Source: Treponema_C sp050937815 (GTDB lineage: Bacteria > Spirochaetota > Spirochaetia > Treponematales > Treponemataceae). Taken from it: a stretch of 64,000 nucleotides of DNA. Positions 16,453 to 23,985 of this stretch are shown one piece after another; the stretch's first letter is position 1, and the number at the start of each line of letters is the position of its first letter. The DNA is taken from positions 62,001-126,000 of the forward strand of contig NZ_JACDIJ010000006.1 in NCBI RefSeq assembly GCF_050937815.1, read 5' to 3'. Position numbers and translations under genes: made by a program. The notes below the pieces were generated by a model. That model made no database searches, was not told where the DNA came from, and saw nothing but the letters and a program-made list of their open reading frames with translations.

Positions 16453-17076
16453 ATGAGTACATTTTTAGGTCCTATTCATTATATGATGTATGACAAGATT
16501 CGCCGGCAGGAGGATTTTTGCATATACTTGCTTGAAACGGCGGCATCCGAAAAAATGCGGGAAAAAATCCGCAGCCGCCTTGAAAAATCCTGCGGCCCAA
16601 GCGAATGTGAACCTCTGGAACAGGTTATAGATACGGGAAACATTCACGGCTGGATTCAAAAAAGAATTGACAGGGCTGAAAGCAGACTTGCTCTTTCGGT
16701 ACGTTTATTGACAGAGGAAGCGGGTGTAAGTATGGAGGACTTAAAACAACATGCTTTTACGTTCGGTACCCATAACGCCCTCGAAAAAGGTATAAGCCCC
16801 GAAGAAGCTTTTAAAATATATAATACCGTATTTTTGGACGGTATGCCCTGCGACCGCATAAACGAAATTACCGAACAAAGCGGCAGTGCTATTGCGTGGC
16901 GCAGAACGCGTTGTGTACACCGGCAGTACTGGGATAATGCCGGAGCGGATATAAACGATTATTATGCACTGCGTTCGGCATGGATACGGGGCATGTTTTC
17001 CGGCAGCAATCTGCGTTTTGACGACGACGGAGAACCGTATCGAATTACAAGGAAGGTGAACAATGGACAGCATTGA
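16453..17076 (+). CDS. Uncharacterised protein of the hcp operon
   Basis: A 207-aa, mostly helical, soluble protein with no signal peptide. I do not recognise a named family. Conserved-looking features are FLGPIHYMMYDKI at the N-terminus, a central charged helix pair, FGTHNALEKGISPEEAFKIYN, and CVHRQYWDNAG near the C-terminus; the scattered His/Glu/Cys could bind a metal or haem, but this is a guess. GGAG at 16443-16446 supports the ATG at 16453 over the one at 16441. It sits 56 bp after hcp and overlaps the next gene by 14 bp, so a role in the same stress response is likely. Confidence 0.75.
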   Translation: MSTFLGPIHYMMYDKIRRQEDFCIYLLETAASEKMREKIRSRLEKSCGPSECEPLEQVIDTGNIHGWIQKRIDRAESRLALSVRLLTEEAGVSMEDLKQHAFTFGTHNALEKGISPEEAFKIYNTVFLDGMPCDRINEITEQSGSAIAWRRTRCVHRQYWDNAGADINDYYALRSAWIRGMFSGSNLRFDDDGEPYRITRKVNNGQH

Positions 17077-17620
17077 TTTAATGATTGAAGAACATAAAAA
17101 TATTTTAGCAGTGATTAAGGTTATGCGCACCGTATGCTGCGCGATTCTTGAAGGGAAGCCGATTGACGAAGACGACTTTAGAAACATGATTCATTTTGCC
17201 CGAACCTATGCGGATCGTCATCACCACGGAAAAGAAGAAGACATCTTATTTCGCGATATGTCGGAAAAACTGGGAAGCGCCGCACAAACGCTTATCAGGC
17301 ACGGAATGCTGGTCGAACACGATTTAGGCAGATTTTATATAAGCGAATTGGAAAAAGCCTTAAACCGCTATACACAAAATCCGGACACGGAAACCAAATT
17401 GGATATTTTGGCGCGTACGGCACAATGGTCGGATCTTTTGACCCGCCATATCGAAAAAGAAAACGAAGTGGTATACGCTTTTGCGCGGCGCGGTTTAAGC
17501 AAGGATGTTTTACAAAAAATAGATGAAGAAGTTCATCTGTTTGAAATAAAAGCGGAACAAGCAGGCATACAAAAAACAAATCTGCACATATTGCGGACTT
17601 TGTCGGAAAAATATGCTTGA
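17063..17620 (+). CDS. Hemerythrin-domain protein of the hcp operon
   Basis: A 185-aa four-helix protein. MIEEHKNI (His, helix A), YADRHHHGKEEDILF (His/Glu, helix B), MLVEHDLGR (His, helix C) and LTRHIEKENEVVYAF (His and Glu, helix D) give the di-iron ligand pattern of the HHE/YtfE-like hemerythrin family. In Ric/YtfE/ScdA proteins this domain releases iron for repair of Fe-S clusters hit by NO or oxidants. The N-terminal DUF1858/ScdA_N domain of those proteins is not here but is fused to Hcp two genes upstream. The start overlaps the previous gene by 14 bp, indicating translational coupling. Confidence 0.88.
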   Translation: MDSIDLMIEEHKNILAVIKVMRTVCCAILEGKPIDEDDFRNMIHFARTYADRHHHGKEEDILFRDMSEKLGSAAQTLIRHGMLVEHDLGRFYISELEKALNRYTQNPDTETKLDILARTAQWSDLLTRHIEKENEVVYAFARRGLSKDVLQKIDEEVHLFEIKAEQAGIQKTNLHILRTLSEKYA

Positions 17621-17642
17621 CAATAAATAAACGGAGGTTTTT

Positions 17643-18332
17643 ATGAGTTACGAAAATTGGAAAGACAAAACCGCAGATTTTGAAAAAATCGACGTGCGGC
17701 AGCTGCAGGGTAATTTTTTCCCCGGTCTTAAAAAAAAGGCGGAATCCTTAAAGGCGGGAGAAGGCTTGGTTATCATACAGCGCTTTGAACCTCACCCCCT
17801 TTATGAGGTGTTTGAAAAAATGGGGTTTGAGTATCATACCGAAGAAATTGCCGAAAATGAATTTCACGCATTTTTTTACCGTACCGAAGTTATAGCCGGT
17901 GATGACGACACCGGCCCCTTCCGTCCGATTGCTCTTTTAAATTACCCCCTTATCGATGAGGATTTGGGAAAAATTGCCGTCGATTTTTGGAATGTAACAT
18001 GGAAAAGCAAAAAGCGCAGCCTTCCCTACGAAATGCGCCTTTTATTATCGCTTACAAATGCGGCGGGAGCCGGACGTATGAGGCAGGCATCGCGTGAATT
18101 GATAAAGGCCTATGCATGCGGTGTCGATACGGCCGTTTTTGACGATATATTTGAGCTTTTGGCGTGGAATCAGGGAATCGGTTATTTCAGTTCGGAAATA
18201 GGGCCTTCAGCGCTTTTTCAAGCGTATAAGATGATAAAAGCGGGGGAAAAACGCGGCAAAAGCCGTAAAGAAATACTGGACAGCTTAACCGAAAAATTCG
18301 GCGAAAAAAATCCCGAAGTCGGGGTGCAATAG
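17643..18332 (+). CDS. DUF2249-containing protein of the hcp operon
   Basis: A 229-aa soluble protein. Residues about 15-75 form a TusA-like DUF2249 domain (DVRQLQGNFFPGLKKKAESL, GEGLVIIQRFEPHPLYEVFEKMGFEY). The rest (about 100-215) is helical, with MRLLLSLTNAAGAGRMRQASRELIKAYACGVD and FELLAWNQGIGYFSSEIGP, faintly like carboxymuconolactone/AhpD folds; I am not sure of that. DUF2249 commonly accompanies hemerythrin and DUF1858 domains in redox-stress proteins. It follows the hemerythrin gene by 22 bp with GGAGG before its ATG and closes the operon. Confidence 0.8.
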   Translation: MSYENWKDKTADFEKIDVRQLQGNFFPGLKKKAESLKAGEGLVIIQRFEPHPLYEVFEKMGFEYHTEEIAENEFHAFFYRTEVIAGDDDTGPFRPIALLNYPLIDEDLGKIAVDFWNVTWKSKKRSLPYEMRLLLSLTNAAGAGRMRQASRELIKAYACGVDTAVFDDIFELLAWNQGIGYFSSEIGPSALFQAYKMIKAGEKRGKSRKEILDSLTEKFGEKNPEVGVQ

Positions 18333-18431
18333 CGTAAAAAGAACGTAAAAAAAGGGGCCGGTTCCGTCTGAAAAACCTGTTGCTTTTAGGCGGAAGCGAG
18401 CCCCCGATTCGTCCTCAATTAAATCTTTAAA

Positions 18432-18451
18432 AATCCGGAAATCTCCGGATT
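18432..18451 (-). terminator. Terminator of the superoxide reductase gene
   Basis: Perfect 7-bp stem AATCCGG / CCGGATT with a 6-base loop. Read on the minus strand it is followed by a short T-run (TTTTTAAAG), so it can end the desulfoferrodoxin transcript; no T-run follows on the plus strand. Confidence 0.6.
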
Positions 18452-18503
18452 AAAAATCGATGGAATACAAATCAGTGGATTAAAAATCGATGGATTACAA
18501 ATC
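18447..18503. repeat. 27-bp direct repeat duplicated at the 3' end of the SOR gene
   Basis: Copies at 18447-18473 and 18477-18503 match at 26 of 27 bases with a 30-bp period. The right copy contains the last codons and TAA of the desulfoferrodoxin gene; the left copy is a shadow of that end in the untranslated region. This looks like a short tandem duplication of the gene tail. Confidence 0.8.
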
Positions 18504-18878
18504 CCTTTTCCACAAACCGTGAAGGTTGCAGTATTCGTATGCCGCAACGGGTTTATCGTCCGCAGTAAGCGAAAAAACAACTTCGGGTTTGTCACCGGGA
18601 TTTAAGCATTTGCGCTGAGCGCCCTTTTCGGTTTGCAAGTACACCCACTGAATGAAGTGTTTTTCTTCCATAGGATGAGCAACCGAACCGACGGTTACCT
18701 TTACTTCGTTTCCGTTTACTTCAACGACGGGAACGTGTTTTTCCTGAGCCGCGTCCGTGCTTCCGGCAATAAGTTCGGCCATTTTTTCACCGCAGCACAC
18801 AAGGGGAACTCCGGCGTCATGAACCAGGGCGGCGATATTGCCGCAGTGTTTACAAATAAAAAAACGTACTTTACACAT
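18495..18878 (-). CDS. dfx: Desulfoferrodoxin (superoxide reductase, two-centre type)
   Basis: A 127-aa protein. The N-terminal rubredoxin-like site is complete (FFICKHCGNIAAL...VPLVCCGEKM: C-x2-C then C-C), and the catalytic iron centre has EKHVPVVEV, the VAHPMEEKHFIQW histidines and CNLHGLWK. It reduces superoxide to peroxide without releasing oxygen, typical of anaerobes. T. pallidum's protein lost the first iron site; here it is kept. The ATG at 18878 is preferred because GGAGG overlaps the first ATG at 18890 and is spaced correctly for the second. It is convergent with the hcp operon. Confidence 0.95.
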   Translation of the reverse strand: MCKVRFFICKHCGNIAALVHDAGVPLVCCGEKMAELIAGSTDAAQEKHVPVVEVNGNEVKVTVGSVAHPMEEKHFIQWVYLQTEKGAQRKCLNPGDKPEVVFSLTADDKPVAAYEYCNLHGLWKRDL

Positions 18879-19020
18879 ATGAGCCTCCATATATGTAAGT
18901 ATAACATATGAAAGGCCAAAGGGAAAGTGCGGTTGTCACAGTACATACGCTATACATAAAGAAGGCGTGCAAAAGATTTCAAGCCGGACAGATACTTTCC
19001 GCTTAGAGCAATTCACTGTT

Positions 19021-20295
19021 TCAATTTTTTAAACATCCGATGGGAACAACGAGGATACCGTCTTCGCGCTTGTAGGCATATTGTCCTACGCCGGTTAAAA
19101 CCATTAAAAACGCCGGTTCTTTCATTTTTACGGTGTCGATTTTATCCCGCAGTTTTAAAAGATTGACCGCCCCTTCATTGATAAAATTATCGCCGCCGAG
19201 TTTTATTTCAATCAAGCCGTAGGAGCCGTTTCTTAAATGAAGGACGGTATCGCATTCGAGGTTCGCATTATCCCTATAGTGATACACCGAACCGTCAAGG
19301 CTTTCGGCAAAAACGCGCAAATCGCGTACGCACAGTGTTTCAAAAAACAATCCGAATGTTTTTAAATCGTTTATAAGGTCTTCAGGCCCGATTCCCAAAC
19401 TCGCTGCGGCAATGGACGGGTCTACATAGTATCTGGTGTCCGATGTTCTGATTGCGGCCTTTGAGCGGAGATTCGGATTCCATGCGGGCATATCTTCCAC
19501 AACAAATATTTTTTTTAAGGCGCTGATATATGTTTGTACGGTATCTTCATTAACGGTTTCAACGTCGTTTGCCGCTATATCCTGAGCAATTAGCGTATAG
19601 GCGGCTTGACTGCCCTGATTTCTTGCATAGGACTGCATGATTTTTTTTACGCGCTCGGGATTTTTATTGATGCCGTCGGCACGGTTTATGTCCGATTTGA
19701 CAACCGCGTCATAATAGTCGAAAGCTTGCTGTAAGGCGGCTTCTCTTTTTAAATCGACTGATTGAGGCCAGCCGCCGCGGCAGACAAGAAAAGCCAGCTG
19801 TTCGATAGAAAGTTTGTTTTCACCGTCAATATTCACATTTCCGGCAAACAATTCTTTAAGGCTGACTTCACCGCTCGATTCGAGCGATTCATACAAACTC
19901 ATAGGTCTCATTGTCAGCCATGTAAACCTTCCGGTTCCCGAATGGGTTATTTCTTTTGTGTCGGGCGGTACTGCCGAACCGGTAAGGATAAACTGCCCCG
20001 TTTTGCCGCGCGTGTCGACTTCGTACCTCACCGCATCCCACAAAACAGGGGCTATTTGCCATTCATCGATGAGGCGCGGCGTATCTCCTTTTAAAAGCCG
20101 CTGAGGATTGAGTTTTGCAAGATTTATGTTTTGTTCTTTTGTTTGCGGATTATCCATCCTTAAAACACTGCCGGCTTTTTGAAGGGCGGTTGTCGTTTTA
20201 CCGCACCATTTAGGGCCTTCAATCAATACCGCCCCCTTAGCTTCAAGCTTTTTTTGCAGCATTTCATCTACAATGCGGGGTTTATAGGATTTCAT
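19021..20295 (-). CDS. AAA-type ATPase with DUF4143 C-terminal domain
   Basis: A 424-aa protein. Walker A is GPKWCGKTTT (about 27-36), Walker B-like RLIDEWQIAPVLWD follows, then the sensor run FILTGSAVPP. The C-terminal half (from about 200) is the DUF4143 region ending in a restriction-endonuclease-like strand set (NLECDTVLHLRNGSYGLIEIKLGG). This widespread bacterial and archaeal family is of unclear role, often in mobile or variable regions. It has its own promoter abutting a tandem repeat and no Shine-Dalgarno. Confidence 0.85.
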   Translation of the reverse strand: MKSYKPRIVDEMLQKKLEAKGAVLIEGPKWCGKTTTALQKAGSVLRMDNPQTKEQNINLAKLNPQRLLKGDTPRLIDEWQIAPVLWDAVRYEVDTRGKTGQFILTGSAVPPDTKEITHSGTGRFTWLTMRPMSLYESLESSGEVSLKELFAGNVNIDGENKLSIEQLAFLVCRGGWPQSVDLKREAALQQAFDYYDAVVKSDINRADGINKNPERVKKIMQSYARNQGSQAAYTLIAQDIAANDVETVNEDTVQTYISALKKIFVVEDMPAWNPNLRSKAAIRTSDTRYYVDPSIAAASLGIGPEDLINDLKTFGLFFETLCVRDLRVFAESLDGSVYHYRDNANLECDTVLHLRNGSYGLIEIKLGGDNFINEGAVNLLKLRDKIDTVKMKEPAFLMVLTGVGQYAYKREDGILVVPIGCLKN

Positions 20296-20301
20296 ACCTA
20301 C

Positions 20302-20329
20302 ATTATACAGTTTTTCGGCGTTTTGTAAA
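20302..20329 (-). promoter_or_regulatory. Promoter of the DUF4143 ATPase gene, built in a repeat
   Basis: Minus strand TTTACA (20324-20329), 16-bp spacer, TATAAT (20302-20307), six bases to the ATG. The -35 box lies in the first unit of the 23-bp tandem repeat. Predicted leaderless. Confidence 0.55.
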
Positions 20330-20374
20330 GATTTTTTTCGGCGTTTTGTAAGGTTTTTTTTCGGCGTTTTGTAA
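20311..20374. repeat. Three tandem copies of a 23-bp unit
   Basis: The 18-bp core TTTTTCGGCGTTTTGTAA occurs identically at 20311-20328, 20334-20351 and 20357-20374, a 23-bp period with variable 5-base joints. On the minus strand each unit brings a TTACA-containing -35-like element upstream of the ATPase gene. Confidence 0.9.
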
Positions 20375-20409
20375 AATTCAAATGCTGCACAAACAGCCGA
20401 AAAAACGCT

Positions 20410-20940
20410 TTACTCGGAATCAAAATCGATAAGGGTACGCACGGGAGTCGGCGCCAACACTTCTCTGTGTTTTAAAAAGGGCAGCCCGACCACGCCGAAA
20501 AATTCGGCAACGGAAGCACCGGCCTGTTCCAATATCGTTTTAACGGCATTCAGGGTTCCCCCGGTCGCTATTAAATCGTCAATAACCAAAATACGCTGAC
20601 CTTCTTTTATGTCGCTTTTATGGATTTCGATTTCGGCGGTGCCGTATTCCAACTGATAACTGCATGACCATTTTTCGCCGGGAAGCTTGCCTTTTTTACG
20701 GACCAAAATCAGGGGTATTCCCATACGGTCGGCAAAGGGAGCTGCAAAAATAAAGCCCCGCGATTCCACACCTGCAACGGCATCTATTTTTTCATTGCGG
20801 TATATATCGACCATCGCGTCTATACAAAAGCGGAAAGCTTCGGGGTTTACCAAAATGCCCGTAATATCGTAAAACAAAATACCCGGCTTCGGAAAATCCG
20901 GCACACGGCGCAAAGCGCGGTCAAGAATCGTTACGTCCAT
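20410..20940 (-). CDS. apt: Adenine phosphoribosyltransferase
   Basis: A 176-aa purine salvage enzyme converting adenine and PRPP to AMP. GVESRGFIFAAPFADRMGIPLILVRKKGKLPG and the PRPP loop ILVIDDLIATGGTL (about 125-137) are diagnostic. PRPP would come from the synthetase at 54921-56153. There is no Shine-Dalgarno; a strong promoter whose -10 box ends six bases before the ATG overlaps the end of tyrA, so apt seems to have its own leaderless transcript rather than depending on the upstream aromatic genes. Confidence 0.96.
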   Translation of the reverse strand: MDVTILDRALRRVPDFPKPGILFYDITGILVNPEAFRFCIDAMVDIYRNEKIDAVAGVESRGFIFAAPFADRMGIPLILVRKKGKLPGEKWSCSYQLEYGTAEIEIHKSDIKEGQRILVIDDLIATGGTLNAVKTILEQAGASVAEFFGVVGLPFLKHREVLAPTPVRTLIDFDSE

Positions 20941-20946
20941 AAAGCT

Positions 20947-20975
20947 ATCATACTATTTTAGCGTACTCATTGCAA
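20947..20975 (-). promoter_or_regulatory. Promoter giving a leaderless apt mRNA
   Basis: Minus strand TTGCAA (20970-20975), 17-bp spacer, TATGAT (20947-20952), then AGCTTT and ATG. The -35 box lies inside the last codons of tyrA. Confidence 0.65.
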
Positions 20976-21855
20976 TACGCTTTTCCCGTATCTTTTTTAA
21001 AAAAGCGCAGAGTTTTTCCTTTTCGCCCTCTTGGATTAAGAGGCGCAGTTTTGCAAGAGATTGTTCGAATTGTCCGATATGCAAAAGTAAAGCTTCATCG
21101 TTTTCACAAAAAAGTTCCGTCCACAAGGGGGCGTTAATCATTGCAATACGGGTTAAATCCTCGTAACTGCCCCCGCCGAATGCGGTAATTTCCGTATCTT
21201 CGGCACTGTCTACAAGGGCGGAGGCGATAACATGGCAAAGCTGGGAGGTAAAGGCGATTTTACGGTCGTGGGTTGCCCCGTCGGTGTGTATAATGCGGCC
21301 GAACCCCATAGCCTTTATAATGCGCAGCAGAGTATCGGAAGCGGACTTATCCTGCACAGGAGAACTTATTACAATATAATTGCGTCCTGTAAATATATCG
21401 GCGGACGAATGTTCATAACCTTCTTTTTCGCTTCCGGCCATGGGATGACCCAAAATAAGATGCACGTCGCGCCGCTTAAATGTGCCGATCCGTTTTTCCG
21501 CCGCTTTTTTTACGCCGCCTATGTCGGTTATCAGGGCGCCCGCTTTAAACGAAGCTTCATGCTTTAATATAAAATCGGCGGTAAGACGGGGATACAGGCA
21601 TATAAACACAACATCGCAGTTCTCAAGCATATTGCCTGCCTGCTCGGCCGTAAACGCTTCATCTATCGTGCCGTCGGCAAGGGCTTGATTCAGCACCTGT
21701 CCGTTTGTGTCGCAGGCGAAAATCTTCGACGCTTTAATATCCTCATCGGCACAACAGGCTACGGAATCGGGTAATGAAGCGCGGCTGAAACGGCGCACAG
21801 CCTTTGCTAAAGAACCGCCCATAAGACCCAAGCCGACAAAACCGTATACTTTCAC
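20953..21855 (-). CDS. tyrA: Prephenate dehydrogenase
   Basis: A 300-aa enzyme. The N-terminal Rossmann motif GFVGLGLMGGSLAKA (about 5-18), DIGGVK and ILGHPMAGSEKEGYEHSSADIF, with the catalytic His in GHPMAG, identify TyrA, which makes 4-hydroxyphenylpyruvate from prephenate. There is no ACT domain or chorismate mutase fusion. It overlaps the upstream aroF by 4 bp, so the pair forms an aromatic amino-acid operon. Arogenate specificity cannot be excluded. Confidence 0.93.
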   Translation of the reverse strand: MKVYGFVGLGLMGGSLAKAVRRFSRASLPDSVACCADEDIKASKIFACDTNGQVLNQALADGTIDEAFTAEQAGNMLENCDVVFICLYPRLTADFILKHEASFKAGALITDIGGVKKAAEKRIGTFKRRDVHLILGHPMAGSEKEGYEHSSADIFTGRNYIVISSPVQDKSASDTLLRIIKAMGFGRIIHTDGATHDRKIAFTSQLCHVIASALVDSAEDTEITAFGGGSYEDLTRIAMINAPLWTELFCENDEALLLHIGQFEQSLAKLRLLIQEGEKEKLCAFLKKIREKRIAMSTLK

Positions 21856-22904
21856 AGGGAGCGCCCCTCAGCTTGCGCATATTTTTTTAATGACTGCATA
21901 ATTTCATCGAATTCGAAAGGGGTAACGGCCTGTTCTCCGTCGCAAAGGGCGCATGAAGGGTTGTTGTGCACTTCAATCATCACACCGTCCGCCCCTACGG
22001 CAAAGGCGGCTTTCGACAGGGTATGCACCATCCAGTTTATGCCGCATGCGTGGCTCGGATCTATAATCACGGGCAAGTGCGTTACTTTTTTAAGGTAGGG
22101 AACGGCGCTTACGTCAAGGGTATTGCGCGTGTACGAATCGAAGGTGCGGATACCGCGTTCGCATAAAATAACGCGCTCGTTTCCCGATGCCATAATGTAT
22201 TCGGCGGACATAAGCAGTTCTTTTATCGTAGCCGAAAGACCGCGCTTAAGCAAAATCGGTTTGCCGCAGCCGCCCAGCTCTTTTAATAAATCAAAGTTTT
22301 GCATATTGCGCGCGCCGACTTGAATCACATCCACATCGCGGAATTCGTCCAAATGCCTGATATTCATAAGTTCGGTTACAATCGGAAGCCCCGTCGCTTT
22401 TTTTGCGGCTTCCAAAAGCCGGATGCCTTCGGCGCCCAAGCCCTGAAAGGCATAGGGAGAAGTACGCGGTTTAAAAGCCCCGCCGCGCAAAAAGCCCGCA
22501 CCGCTTTTTTTTACTTCTTCGGCAATCGAGGTAAGCTGTGCTTCGCTTTCAACCGAACAGGGGCCGGCAATAACGGCAAAACCTCCGCCTCCGAAACGGC
22601 GGGAAGATGCCGTATGCGGGGAAACTTCCCCTGCCGAATCCGGCAAACCGCATTCTATGACCGTATCGTCCGGATGGAATTTGCGGTTGGCCATCTTATA
22701 GGGCTCCTGCACGCGAACAACCTGAGCGACAACGTCATGAGCGCGTAACGTTTCCTCGCTCATACGCGAAGTATCTCCTATGAGCCCTACAATCGTAGTA
22801 TTTTCTCCGCGCGAAACGTGAACATCGGTTCCCTTTGTTTTTAAAAACGCAAGAAAATCGTCCAAGTCTTTTTCGTTTGTACGAGGTTTTATAACGATAA
22901 TCAT
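21852..22904 (-). CDS. aroF: 3-deoxy-7-phosphoheptulonate synthase (DAHP synthase)
   Basis: A 350-aa protein. Residues about 1-70 are a ferredoxin-like regulatory domain (VIKPRTNEKDLDDFLAFLK), and about 110-345 the KDO8P/DAHP barrel with AGPCSVESEAQL, RGGAFKPRTSPYAFQGLG, VGARNMQNFDLL, LKRGLSATIKE, CERGIRTFD and IDPSHACG. This is the Thermotoga/Bacillus-like type Ibeta enzyme that starts the shikimate pathway from PEP and erythrose-4-phosphate; the N-terminal domain usually gives tyrosine feedback. GGGGGAG precedes the ATG. It is first in the operon with tyrA. Confidence 0.95.
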   Translation of the reverse strand: MIIVIKPRTNEKDLDDFLAFLKTKGTDVHVSRGENTTIVGLIGDTSRMSEETLRAHDVVAQVVRVQEPYKMANRKFHPDDTVIECGLPDSAGEVSPHTASSRRFGGGGFAVIAGPCSVESEAQLTSIAEEVKKSGAGFLRGGAFKPRTSPYAFQGLGAEGIRLLEAAKKATGLPIVTELMNIRHLDEFRDVDVIQVGARNMQNFDLLKELGGCGKPILLKRGLSATIKELLMSAEYIMASGNERVILCERGIRTFDSYTRNTLDVSAVPYLKKVTHLPVIIDPSHACGINWMVHTLSKAAFAVGADGVMIEVHNNPSCALCDGEQAVTPFEFDEIMQSLKKYAQAEGRSL

Positions 22905-22955
22905 AAGCTCCCCCTTGAAATATAAATCAATTACAAAAACCGCACGTATTCATCA

Positions 22956-23975
22956 TTACGTACGCAGTGCGCTTTTTTTAAATCCGCTCACCCTGGCCGA
23001 AGCGGTGGTATTCCACGGGCTGGTATCCCCGCGTTCAAGATAGCGGTATCCTACTCCGGCAATCATTGCACCGTTGTCGGTACATAATTTAAGAGAAGGA
23101 AAAATACAGCGCAAATCGCTCCGCTCGGCAAGAAGGGCGCGAAGGCGCGAATTGGCGGCAACGCCGCCGCCTGCGACAATCGTTTTTAAGCCCGTATCGT
23201 CAACGGCTTTAAAAAGACGGCTTAATAAAATCTTGACCGCCGTTTCCTGAAAAGAGGCGGCAATATTTTCGGGCGTTTTTTCAAAATCGGGATTCCAAAA
23301 ACGGTCGATTTGATTTATAACGGCGGTTTTTAAACCCGAATACGACACATCGTAGCAAAAGTCTCCCTTATGAAGAGAGGGAAGCGGGAAATGAGCCGCC
23401 TGAGGGTTGCCGTTTTTTGCAAGCTTATCTATAATAACACCCCCCGGATAACCGAAACCGTAAAATTTTGCCACCTTGTCGAATGCTTCTCCTGCGGCAT
23501 CGTCAACCGTTGTGCCGAGCACCTCTATGTCGTCAAAGCCGGATACCTTGCAAATAATACTGTGGCCGCCCGAAACCAAAAGTCCCAAATACGGATATTC
23601 GATATCCTGCTCAAGATGGGCGGCATACAAGTGGCCGAGCATGTGATTTACCGCAATAAAGGGTTTATTAAGCGACCATGCAAGGGTCTTTGCAAAGGTC
23701 AAGCCGACCAAAAGAGAGCCCATAAGACCGGGACGGTTTGTTGCGGCGACCGCATCGATATCGGATACGTGTAAGCCTGCTTCATCGAGGGCGCGGCGCA
23801 CTACAGGTAAAATCCATTCGGCATGTTTGCGGCTTGCAATTTCGGGCACAACGCCATTGTATATTTCGTGAAAAGGAATCTGCGTCGCGACAACGTTGCT
23901 TAATATATGCCGCCCGTCTTCGACTATAGCGGCCGACGTTTCGTCGCAGGAAGATTCTATACCCAATACTTTCAT
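22956..23975 (-). CDS. tsaD: tRNA N6-threonylcarbamoyladenosine transferase subunit TsaD
   Basis: A 339-aa ASKHA-fold protein starting MKVLGIESSCDETSAAI, with the metal-binding HMLGHLYAAHLE (two His four apart, about 110), LVSGGHS, DDAAGEAFDKVAK, and GGVAANSRLR. It transfers the threonylcarbamoyl group to A37 of ANN-decoding tRNAs, including the tRNA-Arg(CCT) in this window. GAGG precedes the ATG. It lies 51 bp before the aroF start and 10 bp after the YibQ-like gene, so it is probably in one minus-strand run. Confidence 0.97.
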   Translation of the reverse strand: MKVLGIESSCDETSAAIVEDGRHILSNVVATQIPFHEIYNGVVPEIASRKHAEWILPVVRRALDEAGLHVSDIDAVAATNRPGLMGSLLVGLTFAKTLAWSLNKPFIAVNHMLGHLYAAHLEQDIEYPYLGLLVSGGHSIICKVSGFDDIEVLGTTVDDAAGEAFDKVAKFYGFGYPGGVIIDKLAKNGNPQAAHFPLPSLHKGDFCYDVSYSGLKTAVINQIDRFWNPDFEKTPENIAASFQETAVKILLSRLFKAVDDTGLKTIVAGGGVAANSRLRALLAERSDLRCIFPSLKLCTDNGAMIAGVGYRYLERGDTSPWNTTASARVSGFKKSALRT

Positions 23976-23985
23976 ATATGCCTCT

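Noticed and set aside
20311..20374. Tandem 23-bp repeats considered as a CRISPR remnant
   Set aside because: Units abut with only 5-base joints, there are no spacers of 30 bases, and no cas gene is near.
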